Source: JBCDKH01 sp964388485
GTDB lineage: Bacteria > Planctomycetota > Phycisphaerae > Tepidisphaerales > Tepidisphaeraceae
Assembly: GCA_964388485.1 (NCBI GenBank)
Contig: CAYMAS010000005.1
Location: 62,001-126,000 of the forward strand
DNA length: 64,000 nt
Reading direction: 5' to 3'
The notes below the pieces were generated by a model. The model was not told the origin of the DNA and made no database searches. It saw nothing but the letters and a program-made list of their open reading frames with translations. Shown one piece after another: positions 52,369-61,212 of the stretch (positions are counted from its first letter, which is position 1; the number at the start of each line of letters is the position of its first letter). Both the position numbers and the translations under genes were made by a program.

Positions 52369-54664
52369 ATGCCCATCATCACGACCACCACGACCCGATC
52401 GTCCGTCCGCCGCGCCGCCCTCGAGACGCTGGAAAGCCGCCGCCTCCTCGCCGCCGTCACCTGGGACGGCGGCGGCGACGGCACCAACTGGACCGACCCG
52501 CTCAACTGGTCCACCGACGCCCTGCCGACGGCCGCGGACGACGTGACGATCGACGTCGCGGGCGATCCGACAATCGTGCTGAACAGCGGCACGCAGAGCG
52601 TGAACAGCCTGATGAGCGCCGAAGACTTCACCCTCAGCGGAGGCACGCTCGAGCTCGCCGCAGCGTCGTCCTTCACCGACGTGACGCTCGACGGCGGCGA
52701 ACTCGGCGGCTCTGGCGACGTGACGATCACGGACTCGCTGACGTGGAACGGCGGGCGGATGACGGGCGGCGGCACGACGACGCTGGCGGCGGGCTCGGCG
52801 AGCACGTTCACGACCACGGGCCAGAAGTTCCTGGGCCGCGACCTGGTCAACGCCGGCGACGTGACCCACGACGCCGGGAGCCTGTTGTTCGGCCCGACGG
52901 GCGGGACCAACGTCTTCACGCTGACCAACGCCGCCGGGGCGACGTACACGGCGGCCGACGGCGTCGACTTCCAGCAGAACTTCACCGGCACCTACGCTTT
53001 CGCCAACGCCGGGACGTTCACCAAGACCGGCACGAGCGAGACGCGGTTCACCAACGTGGCCTTCGACAACACCGGCACCGTCGACCTGCAGGAGGGCACG
53101 CTCGACCTCGCTGGCGGGGGCTCGACTACGCAGACGCTGACCGTGCCGGCCGGGGCGGAGCTGGAGCTGTCGGGCAACTTCGGCTTCCTGGCGTCGGCGG
53201 TCCCGCTGTCCGGGATCGGCACGGTCGAGTTCCTCGGCGGCACAAGCACCTTCGCCGTCGGCGGCACGATCACCAACCCGCTGTTCATCGCGGCGACGGT
53301 TGCCTTTGACGCCGACGCCACGCTCGGCGACCTGACGCTCACCGGCGAGTTGGGCGGCTCTGGCGACGTGACGATCACGGACTCGCTGACGTGGAACGGC
53401 GGGCGGANNNNNNNNNNNNNNNNNNNNNNNNNNNNNNNNNNNNNNNNNNNNNNNNNNNNNNNNNNNNNNNNNNNNNNNNNNNNNNNNNNNNNNNNNNNNN
53501 NNNNNNNACAACACCGGCACCGTCGACCTGCAGGAGGGCACGCTCGACCTCGCTGGCGGGGGTAACTTTGATGATGGTGCCTTCCTGTCCAGTGGCCGCT
53601 ACTTCGTGGCCGACGGGGCGACGCTCGACCTGCCGAACAACACCACGACGATCACCGCCGACCTCGAGATCGACGGAACCGGGAGCGTGCCGGACTTGGC
53701 GGACCTGGACGTCAACCGTGGGCGGATCGCGCTGACCAACGGTGCAAGCCTGGCCATCACGCCGGCGAGCGGGACCTTCACGAACGAGGGCATCCTCGAC
53801 CTGTCGCCGACGAGCGACGTGACGGTCACCGGCGACGTGACCTTCGCCGGGGCGAGCCAGCCGGTGGTGCGGAGCGAGATCGCTTCCGTCACCGACTTCG
53901 GCACGCTGAGCGTCAGCGGGACGCTGGCGCTGGACACGCCGGACTCGACGAGCAGGTTCGACCCTGACTTAGTCGGCGGCTTCGACCCGAGCCTCGGCGA
54001 CGCGTTCGACGTCATTACCGCGGGCGCGATCACGGGGGCGTTCGACAGCTTCCAGGGCGGGCAGGACCCGTCGGGCGACGTGTTGTTCCTCGACAACACG
54101 ATGCCGGGCGTGCTGGCGGTGGAGGTCGGCCCCGGCCCGCTGCCGCCGGCGCCGCAGGTGGTGGGCCAGGCGTTCGACTTCGAGACGCGGCAGGCGGTCG
54201 TCTTCACCTTCGACCAGGACGTCAGCGCGTTCCTGACCCGCAGCGACTACACGCTCCTCAACACGACGACCGGCACGGCCATCGACAACGACGCGGGCGT
54301 GCTCAGCTACAACGCCACGAGCAACGAGGCAACGCTCTTGCTGACCGGCGAGCTGCCTAACGGCAACTACACGCTGGCGATCGACGCCGGCGACATCGCG
54401 AACTCGGCCGGCGTGCCGGCGAGCGGGGAGCCGATCGTGCTGGACTTCTTCGTCTTGGCCGGCGATGCCAACCGGGACCGGACGGTCGATCTGGCGGACT
54501 TCACGAGGCTGCGGAACAACTTCGGCAGCACGGCCGCGACCTTCTCCGATGCCGACTTCAACCTTGACGGCGTCGTGGATCTGGCGGACTTCACGCTGCT
54601 TCGCAACAACTTCGGCATGGCGCTGGACGAGCCGACGAGCGGGTCGCTGTTCGACCGGGCGTGA
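52369..54664 (+). CDS. Large secreted repeat protein with LESRRLLA motif and dockerin-like end, interrupted by an assembly gap
   Basis: One gene read in two pieces. The N-terminus MPIITTTTTRSSVRRAALETLESRRLLA carries the planctomycete LExRRLL motif. Glycine-rich autotransporter-like beta-helix repeats follow (GGELGGSGDVTITDSLTWNGG, present twice) before the gap. After it the frame continues, shifted by one because of the arbitrary 100-N spacer, with NTGTVDLQEG, a long beta-rich region, an Ig-like part (FETRQAVVFTFDQDVSAF) and two calcium-loop dockerin-like units near the end (GDANRDRTVDLADFTRL and DFNLDGVVDLADFTLL). If the gap is a 306-nt repeat copy the protein is 833 residues. GGGGGAG upstream of ATG 52369 is a good ribosome binding site. 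Function is unknown; adhesion or polysaccharide degradation is plausible. Confidence 0.82.
53408..53507. other. Assembly gap (100 N)
   Basis: 100 undetermined bases, a standard placeholder length. The 55 bases before it (53353-53407) are identical to 52705-52759, and the 55 after it (53508-53562) are identical to 53066-53120. This implies that a second exact copy of a repeat of about 416 bp could not be placed. Confidence 0.95.
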
Positions 54665-54693
54665 CACGGTGTCATGGCTGACGTTGCTTCGGG

Positions 54694-54721
54694 TTGAAGC
54701 GGCTCGATGACGCAGTACAGT
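54694..54721 (+). promoter_or_regulatory. Candidate promoter for the LysM gene
   Basis: TTGAAG (54694-54699) and TACAGT (54716-54721) with 16-nt spacing lie 60 nt before the LysM start and just after the previous gene. Four of six matches to each sigma-70 consensus hexamer. Confidence 0.35.
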
Positions 54722-54781
54722 GGTGTCCACCCGCACAGCATGAGGCTCGCGGGGTTCGCACTTCTTCCACCGAAAGCCAGG

Positions 54782-55519
54782 ATGGCTCTGCTACGAAAAG
54801 ACGTTCGCATCGCGTTCTACGCCGCCGCCTCGCTCGGGGCGGTGGGGTTGGTTTATGTCGGCGTGCTCCTCTTCGGCGGCTCGGAGGAGCCGGACGACGC
54901 GCTGCCGGAGCTGACGGCCCAGGCGTCGGCGCGGGACGTGCTTCCGGTGACGCAGGATCAGCCGGTGGAGCCCCTGCCGGAGCCGAGGGTCCCGACGCGG
55001 GTCGAGCCGACGCTGGCGGCGTCGCAGTTGGTGGAGGTGGGGGAGGAGGACGATTGGGTGCCGGACGTCTTCGTCACGCAGACGCCGGTCGAGCCGGTGC
55101 GGGACCGGGATCTGGTGTTGCCGTTTTCGCTGCCGCCGGAGCCGACGACTGATCGTGACGACGCCTTTGCCGATGCCATCGAGCACGTGATTGCCGAGGG
55201 TGAGCTGCTGAGCGATCTGGCGGAGCGGTACTACGGCGACCGAGCGAAGTGGGACCTCATTCAGCAGGCGAACCCGCAGCTGGACCCGCGTCGGATGAAG
55301 ATCGGCGACGTCCTGATCATTCCGACCGAGTCGGCCACGACGACGCCGGTGGACCCGCTCGTGCACGTGGTTCGGCCTGGCGAGTCGCTCAGCAGCATCG
55401 CGGCGGATCGGCTGGGGCGGTCGGCGTTGTGGGAGACGATCTTCGAGCTCAACCGCGGCGTCATCGGCGATAATCCGGCGGCGTTGAAGGTGGGGATGGA
55501 GCTTCGCCTGCCGCGGTAG
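54782..55519 (+). CDS. Membrane-anchored LysM-domain protein
   Basis: A 245-residue protein anchored by one N-terminal membrane helix (IAFYAAASLGAVGLVYVGVLLFG, about 10-32). A Pro/Glu-rich acidic linker (about 35-130) is followed by two LysM motifs for peptidoglycan binding: about 140-180 (AEGELLSDLAERYYGDRAKW, IQQANP, RMKIGDVLIIP) and about 195-240 (VRPGESLSSIAADRLGRSAL, IFELNRGVIG, LKVGMELRLP). The ATG at 54782 is chosen because it gives the membrane helix directly; ATG 54707 would add 25 residues. The role is probably tethering to, or sensing, the cell wall. It lies 78 nt before resB. Confidence 0.88.
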   Translation: MALLRKDVRIAFYAAASLGAVGLVYVGVLLFGGSEEPDDALPELTAQASARDVLPVTQDQPVEPLPEPRVPTRVEPTLAASQLVEVGEEDDWVPDVFVTQTPVEPVRDRDLVLPFSLPPEPTTDRDDAFADAIEHVIAEGELLSDLAERYYGDRAKWDLIQQANPQLDPRRMKIGDVLIIPTESATTTPVDPLVHVVRPGESLSSIAADRLGRSALWETIFELNRGVIGDNPAALKVGMELRLPR

Positions 55520-55597
55520 CAACGACTGTGTGCGGCGAAGAGTCGCAGCTTCATCGTAAGTAGAACAGCTTGCCTGTCGTCCCCGTAGGATCCCGCA

Positions 55598-57751
55598 ATG
55601 ACGGCCGCGGACGTGGGTGTACTCGCCCGACCTCATTCTCCTCGCTCCAGTGCATCGCCAGTGGCCGCCTTCTTCCGCGGCTTCGGCTGGTTGTGGGACA
55701 AGACATTCAACAGCGTGATCTTCGGCATCTGCCTGATGGCGGCGTTGTCGCTCTACATTGCGATCGGCAGCGGGTTCGCGTCGGTGCGGGCGTGGCTGGA
55801 GATGACGGAGATGCAGTTCTTCAACTGGTGGCCCATGCCGCTGATGGCGGCGATGCTGGTCGTCAATCTGCTGACCGTCAGCCTGAATCGCATCCCGTTC
55901 ACGCTCCCGCGGCTGGGCGTTTGGACGATTCACCTCGGGATCATCACGCTGATCTTCGGGATGACCGCCTACTTCTCGCAGAAGGTCGAGGGGCTGTCGC
56001 TCATCCGAAAGGGCGAGCTCGTCGAGCACTTCTACGACGCGCACGAGCGGTCGCTCTACGTCAACATCGGCGACCGCAAGCTCATGCCGATTCCGCTGGC
56101 AACGTTGCCGCGGTTCGACAAGCACTCGGCGGTCGACGAGCCGGAGTATTTCGAGGACCTCGGGCTGACGGGGCTGGTGCCGGAGGTGTTCGCATACGAC
56201 GAGGAGCGGCGGCGTGGCTCGCCGATGCCGTTGCACGAGTCGCCGGGCATTGACATCGGCGAGGGTGAGCCGTTGAAGATCGACGTGGTGGCGTTCGATC
56301 CTTACGCGGTGGTGAATGCGACGTATGCCGAGGGCTCGGGCGATTTAACGGCGATCCGTGTGAGCGTCCGGGAGCCGGCGACGGGGCGGACGGGGAGCAA
56401 CTGGAGCGTCGCCGAGCAGCCGGGGCATCCGCGGGACGACGTGGCGGAAGAGAGCATCGCCCGGCTGCGGTTCAAGCACATCCACCGGACGGACGAACTG
56501 ACGGGCGAGCTGCTTGCATCGGCGGCACGGGAGGCACACGAAATTGAGTGGCGGGTTGGTGGACCCGACGGTCACACCGGCGGCGTGGCGGGGCGGATCA
56601 CGCTGGAGCCGGGCACGAGGGTGCCGTTGGGCGAGACGGGGTACGAGCTGGAGGCCGTGGCGTTTCTGCCGGGCTTCCCCTTGTTCGGCAACGGGGATCC
56701 GGTCGATGCGTTCGAGTTGTTGGTCCATCCTCCCGAGGGTGAGATGTTCCGGCGGTACGTGCTGGACGGTCGGCATCTGCAGACGGACTTCAAGCTCGGC
56801 GTCGAAGGCAGCGGGCCTAAAGGTCAGCGGCAGGAGACGCCGCTCGATGACGCGTTGCACCTGCACTATGCGTTGGCGGATGGTCTCAAGCTCCTGACGC
56901 AGCCGGGCGAGGACGAGCGGCACACGTTCCTCACCAAGGACGACCGGCCCGGCTACTGGCACCTCGTGACGCGGGCGGATCAGCCGGCACAGCTCGAGGA
57001 CGTGCCGTCTGGCAAGCTCGAGCTCGAGTTGAACATGACGCGGGTCGATCCCGAGACCGGCGAAAGCACGCCCGCCAAGGTGGACATCGACATCACCCGG
57101 CACGACAACGTCATCCGCGGCGACTGGGTGCAAAGCGTGCCGCCGGAGCAACGTGACGAGGAGCAGGCGCGGGCAGGCATGTTCCAGGTCGTGACAATCA
57201 ACGTCCGGCGTGGCGAGTGGAATCAACTGCTCCACGTGCCGTTCACGCTCTGGCCCGACCAGATGGAGTGGCAGCCGGCGGCGGTGACGGTACCGGGTAT
57301 TGCCGATCCCGTCCGATTCCAGTTGGCCAACACGCGACGCAGCTTCCCGGCACGCGTTCGACTTGACGACTTCGTGCTCGTCCCGTACGCGGGCGACTTC
57401 ACGGAGACGTCGATGATGCGGGACTTCAAGAGCAAGCTGACGGTCGACCCGCTCGGCGGCGAGCCCGGAGGCGCGACAGTAAGCCTCAACTACCCGCACT
57501 ATTTCGACGTTCCGCGGCCCGGGCCGGTGGGTTCGTTGTTGCCGGACGAGTCATGGCTCCTCTTCCAGAGCCAGTGGGATCCTGAGGATCAGGCGTTCAC
57601 GGTGCTGGGCGTCGCGAACCGACCGGGGATCCTGACCATGACGGTCGGCTGCGTCATGATCACCCTCGGGCTGATCTGGGCGTTTTACGTCAAGCCTGTC
57701 ATCATCAACCGTCGCAAAGCCCAAGCCCTGGCGGCTGCCGGATTGGCCTGA
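55598..57751 (+). CDS. resB: Cytochrome c maturation protein ResB-like
   Basis: A 717-residue inner-membrane protein of the System II (Ccs/Res) cytochrome c maturation machinery, which delivers haem and keeps apocytochrome c reduced outside the membrane. The N-terminal membrane part (about 30-140) contains several helices (SVIFGICLMAALSLYIAIG, MPLMAAMLVVNLLTVSLN, VWTIHLGIITLIFGMTAYF). A very large extracytoplasmic domain (about 150-665) follows, with FYDAHERSLYVNIGDRKLMP, and a final membrane helix (LTMTVGCVMITLGLIWAFYV). The size matches the extended ResB of planctomycetes. It is followed by ccsA after 12 nt, so the pair is one unit. The partition between haem and redox roles is inferred from the family. 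Confidence 0.9.
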   Translation: MTAADVGVLARPHSPRSSASPVAAFFRGFGWLWDKTFNSVIFGICLMAALSLYIAIGSGFASVRAWLEMTEMQFFNWWPMPLMAAMLVVNLLTVSLNRIPFTLPRLGVWTIHLGIITLIFGMTAYFSQKVEGLSLIRKGELVEHFYDAHERSLYVNIGDRKLMPIPLATLPRFDKHSAVDEPEYFEDLGLTGLVPEVFAYDEERRRGSPMPLHESPGIDIGEGEPLKIDVVAFDPYAVVNATYAEGSGDLTAIRVSVREPATGRTGSNWSVAEQPGHPRDDVAEESIARLRFKHIHRTDELTGELLASAAREAHEIEWRVGGPDGHTGGVAGRITLEPGTRVPLGETGYELEAVAFLPGFPLFGNGDPVDAFELLVHPPEGEMFRRYVLDGRHLQTDFKLGVEGSGPKGQRQETPLDDALHLHYALADGLKLLTQPGEDERHTFLTKDDRPGYWHLVTRADQPAQLEDVPSGKLELELNMTRVDPETGESTPAKVDIDITRHDNVIRGDWVQSVPPEQRDEEQARAGMFQVVTINVRRGEWNQLLHVPFTLWPDQMEWQPAAVTVPGIADPVRFQLANTRRSFPARVRLDDFVLVPYAGDFTETSMMRDFKSKLTVDPLGGEPGGATVSLNYPHYFDVPRPGPVGSLLPDESWLLFQSQWDPEDQAFTVLGVANRPGILTMTVGCVMITLGLIWAFYVKPVIINRRKAQALAAAGLA

Positions 57752-57763
57752 ATTCTACCTGTC

Positions 57764-59695
57764 ATGGCACGTATTCCTTTATTGATTCTTTGTCTGTCGC
57801 TTTTGGCGAGTTTCGCTCGCGGAGCAGAGCTTGCCGAATTGGAACGGGCGACGGTGCAGCACAGGTCGACGCTCAAGACGCTCGACACGTTGAGCCGGCA
57901 GGTGTTCGACGGGCTGTCGGGTCGCAGCAAAATCGATGGCCAGCCGCCGGTCGAGACGCTGTTCGACATGACGTATCGGCCGAGCGAATACGCGACTCGG
58001 CCTTTCATCAAGATCAAGCACCTGCCCCTGCGTCAGGACATTGCGGACGCATTGCAACTCGACAAGGATGAGCGGCACCAGTTCCTCAAGCTGGCCAAGG
58101 TGTCGCCGGCGTTCCTGGCGGACGAGGAACTGCGAACGTACCTGCGGAACTTGGCCGCTCGCGATCTGACGAAGGCGCAGGCCATCGGCGAATTGCTGGA
58201 TCAGGCGGAGACGGCGGAGGTGTTCCTCGAGACGCCGCTGCTGCCGCCGCTGTCGATCGTTCCGCCGGCACCGGGTGACGGGAGCGACGGCAAGTGGCAC
58301 ACGCTGCCGGAGTTGCTGCCTTTGCAGGTGGCGATTCTGGACGTCGAGCCGGCGGCGTTGATGACGATCTACGACGCCGCCCGGGCGACGGAAGAGGCGG
58401 TGCGGCTTCATGGCGAGTCGGCGGCGGAAGCACCGGCGACACGGTTGGCTTCCCTGCTCAAGAATCTCGACGAGGACCAGCGGTCCCTCGCTTTGGAAGC
58501 GGCAGGTCTGCTCGTGCAGTCGAACGTCGAGCAGATGGGTTACGACGTAGAGCGGCTTCTCGATGTCGCTGCGGAGGCGCGGGCGCTGCGAGCGGCTTGG
58601 CTGAGCGAGGGTGATGTCGAGGCGCCATCCGCCGCACTGGCGGCGTCGCTTGTGGCGGTGAATCCAGAGGCTTACCCGTCGGAGCTGAAGCGAAAGGGCG
58701 AAGTCGTCTACAACCGCCTCGGCGGCCTGACGCTACCAGGCACGGCGCTCTACTTCGTGGCGCTCGTGGCGTTCCTCGTCAGCGCGTATGGGGCTTTCCC
58801 GAAGCTGCGGATCTGGGGCATTCGGTTCATGCTCGTCGCTCTGCTGGTCCATACGCTGGCGATCGTCGTCCGCTGGTGGCTGGTGGAAAAGAGCACGAAC
58901 GACTGGTTCCACTCGATTCCGATCAAGAATCAGTTCGAGAGCGTGATGTTCAGCGCCTGGTTCGGCGCAATCGTCGGGCTCGTGCTGGAGCTGCGACGCA
59001 AGAAGGCCGGCGGCGGCGTGTTTGGCGCGGCGGCGGCGTTCGTAGGGTTTCTCAGTTTGCTAGCGCTGTTCGCGAGCCCGTACGTCTTCGGCCGGGACAT
59101 CGGCGGGCAGTTGAGCCAGGTCAGCGGCATCCTGATGAGCTACTGGCTCTATGTGCACGTCACCACCGTCGTCGCCAGCTACGCGCTCATCGGCATGAGC
59201 TTCCTGCTGGGCGTCTGGTATCTCGTCGCAGCCAGGACTGAAGCCGGCAATCGCGTCTCACTGGCACCGGCGGGCGGTGAGGGCTTCTTCAAGACTCTCG
59301 GCAGGACGTTTTTCCTGCCGGTCGACCGTCGCGAGCCGGCGGGTGCATTCACGTCGTCCCCCGACGTGCCGATGGCGAAGGAAAAAACGTTACTCCAACG
59401 CCTTGACGCGGCGCAGGTCGTCGTCATGCAGCTCGCCTTCGGCCTGCTCGGCGTCGGGATCATCCTCGGTGCCGTCTGGGCCGACCAGAGCTGGGGCCGA
59501 CCGTGGGGCTGGGACCCGAAGGAGACGTTCGCGCTCGTGACGTGGATCGTCTACCTCATCATCCTGCACGTCCGGCTCGTCACGAAACGCAAGGCGATGT
59601 GGACCGCCATCTTGGCGATCATCGGCTTTGCCATCATGTTGTTCAATTGGATCGGCGTGAACTTCTTCCTCGTCGGGCTTCACAGCTACGCGTAG
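57764..59695 (+). CDS. ccsA: Cytochrome c assembly protein CcsA
   Basis: A 643-residue haem-handling membrane protein of System II. A signal peptide (RIPLLILCLSLLASFARG) and about 300 residues of extracytoplasmic helical domain precede the membrane core (about 325-640). The core has the tryptophan-rich haem motif WGWDPKE (about 580-586) within GRPWGWDPKETFALVTW, preceded by GILMSYWLYVHVTTVVASYALIGMSFLLGVW and followed by the last helices ending FFLVGLHSYA. The extra N-terminal domain is longer than in Bacillus CcsA. It directly follows resB (12 nt) and is convergent with the E2 gene. Confidence 0.92.
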   Translation: MARIPLLILCLSLLASFARGAELAELERATVQHRSTLKTLDTLSRQVFDGLSGRSKIDGQPPVETLFDMTYRPSEYATRPFIKIKHLPLRQDIADALQLDKDERHQFLKLAKVSPAFLADEELRTYLRNLAARDLTKAQAIGELLDQAETAEVFLETPLLPPLSIVPPAPGDGSDGKWHTLPELLPLQVAILDVEPAALMTIYDAARATEEAVRLHGESAAEAPATRLASLLKNLDEDQRSLALEAAGLLVQSNVEQMGYDVERLLDVAAEARALRAAWLSEGDVEAPSAALAASLVAVNPEAYPSELKRKGEVVYNRLGGLTLPGTALYFVALVAFLVSAYGAFPKLRIWGIRFMLVALLVHTLAIVVRWWLVEKSTNDWFHSIPIKNQFESVMFSAWFGAIVGLVLELRRKKAGGGVFGAAAAFVGFLSLLALFASPYVFGRDIGGQLSQVSGILMSYWLYVHVTTVVASYALIGMSFLLGVWYLVAARTEAGNRVSLAPAGGEGFFKTLGRTFFLPVDRREPAGAFTSSPDVPMAKEKTLLQRLDAAQVVVMQLAFGLLGVGIILGAVWADQSWGRPWGWDPKETFALVTWIVYLIILHVRLVTKRKAMWTAILAIIGFAIMLFNWIGVNFFLVGLHSYA

Positions 59696-59723
59696 GGCAA
59701 CGACGTCGCAAGGCCCTCCAAAA

Positions 59724-59742
59724 GTGCAGCCCGTGCCTGCAC
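59724..59742. terminator. Short hairpin between ccsA and the E2 gene
   Basis: A six-bp stem GTGCAG/CTGCAC with a 7-nt loop between two convergent genes. It is weak, with no T-run. Confidence 0.28.
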
Positions 59743-59751
59743 CTCATTGAT

Positions 59752-61170
59752 CTAAACCAGCATCATGCCCGGCTCCTCGAGCATCTGCTTGAGTGTCCCG
59801 AGGAACCGTGCCGAATCCGCCCCGTCGACGGCGCGGTGGTCTGCGGAGAGCGTGACCGTCATGACCGACCTCGCGACGATGCTGCCGTCTGCCGCGACGA
59901 CGGCCCGCTTGGAGCCGGCGCCGATGGCGAGGATGCCGACCTCCGGCGGGTTGACAATTGCTGAAAATTCCTTGATCCCGAAGCCGCCGAGGTTGCTGAC
60001 GGTGAAGGTCGCGCCGCTCATCTCGTCGCCCTTGAGCTTCTGGGCGCGGGCCTTGTCGACCAGCTCCTTGCTGCGAAGCCGGATCTCGCGGAAGCCCATC
60101 TGGTCGATGTTCTTCAGCACCGGCACGATCAAACCGTCCGGCAACGCGACGGCCATGCCCAGGTGGACGTCGCCGTGGCGGGTGATCTTCGTGCCGTCGT
60201 AGGTCGAGTTGAGCACCGGGTGGACCTTGAGCGTGACGGCGACGGCCTTGGCAATGAGGTCGCCGATGGACAGCCGCGTGCCCTCCTTCTCGAGCGTCTT
60301 GTTGAGCGACGCCCTGAGGGCCTCTGCCGCGTCGAGCTCGATGTCGACCGACTCGTAAAAGTGCGGGATCGTCTGCTTCGACTGCTGCAGCCGCTTGGCG
60401 ATGGTCTGCCGCATCTTCGACAGCTCGATGGTCTCCGTCTCGCCGGTGCCGATGCGGCTGGGCAGCGGCAGGGCGGCGGTCTTAGGGGCACCGCTCTTGG
60501 CGGAGCCGTCGGTCGTGCGCGTGTCGCTCACCGTCAGGTCGGTCGGCTTCGGCGTGGTCGAGCTGCCGCCGGATTCCTCGAAGTCGAGCACGTCCTTCTG
60601 GACGATGCGCCCGCCGGGCCCGGTGCCGGTGATGCCGGACAGGTCGATGTTCTTATTCTTGGCGATGCGCTTGGCCAGCGGCGACGCCTTGATGCGCCCC
60701 CCCGTGCCGTTCCCCCCCGTGCCGTTCGACGATTCCCCATCCGCCGCGGGCATCGGCATGGTCGTGTCGCTGCCAGAGCCCTCGTAGCTCGGCGCGGCCG
60801 GCTCGCGCTCGACGGCTTCATCCTCGGTCGCAGTGGCGGTCGATGTCTCCGCCTTCTCCTCACCACCCTCGGCCTTCTTCGCTCCGCCGCCGGAGCCGGC
60901 ATTGTTCTTGACATCCGCCACGTCCTCCCCTTCGAGGGCTACGACCGCCAGCGTCTGCCCAACCGCCGCCGTCTCGCCCGCCTGCACGAGGATGGCCGCG
61001 ATCGTCCCCGGCTCGTCAGGCCCTTCCATCTCCATCGTCGCCTTGTCCGTCTCGATCTCCGCCACGACGTCGCCCTCTTTGATGGCGTCGCCTTCGTTCT
61101 TGACCCAGGCGACGAGGGTGCCCTCGGTCATGGTGTCGGACTGCTGGGGCATCGTGATGTTCGCTGGCAT
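59752..61170 (-). CDS. Dihydrolipoamide acyltransferase (E2) of a 2-oxoacid dehydrogenase complex
   Basis: Core acyl-transfer subunit of a pyruvate- or branched-chain-type dehydrogenase complex. The 472 residues carry one N-terminal lipoyl domain with the lipoylated lysine K43 in EIETDKATMEME. An Ala/Glu/Gly-rich linker (about 85-160) leads to the E1/E3-binding domain (KASPLAKRIAKNKNIDLSGITG, then GPGGRIVQKDV), and a second Ser/Thr-rich linker leads to the catalytic domain ending in SADHRAVDGADSARF with H445 and D449. One lipoyl domain and no adjacent E1 or E3 leave pyruvate, branched-chain or 2-oxoglutarate complexes all possible; the ETDKATMEME motif is commonest in the pyruvate type. Start ATG 61170, downstream of the GH130 gene (42 nt). 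Confidence 0.92.
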   Translation of the reverse strand: MPANITMPQQSDTMTEGTLVAWVKNEGDAIKEGDVVAEIETDKATMEMEGPDEPGTIAAILVQAGETAAVGQTLAVVALEGEDVADVKNNAGSGGGAKKAEGGEEKAETSTATATEDEAVEREPAAPSYEGSGSDTTMPMPAADGESSNGTGGNGTGGRIKASPLAKRIAKNKNIDLSGITGTGPGGRIVQKDVLDFEESGGSSTTPKPTDLTVSDTRTTDGSAKSGAPKTAALPLPSRIGTGETETIELSKMRQTIAKRLQQSKQTIPHFYESVDIELDAAEALRASLNKTLEKEGTRLSIGDLIAKAVAVTLKVHPVLNSTYDGTKITRHGDVHLGMAVALPDGLIVPVLKNIDQMGFREIRLRSKELVDKARAQKLKGDEMSGATFTVSNLGGFGIKEFSAIVNPPEVGILAIGAGSKRAVVAADGSIVARSVMTVTLSADHRAVDGADSARFLGTLKQMLEEPGMMLV

Positions 61171-61212
61171 GACCGAAACATAGGGCCGGTCCCGCGTCGC
61201 CTGCCGCCGACC

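Noticed and set aside
54791..56236. A 481-codon frame antisense to the LysM and resB genes
   Set aside because: Spans two genes on the opposite strand and has a His/Arg/Gln-biased composition typical of shadows.
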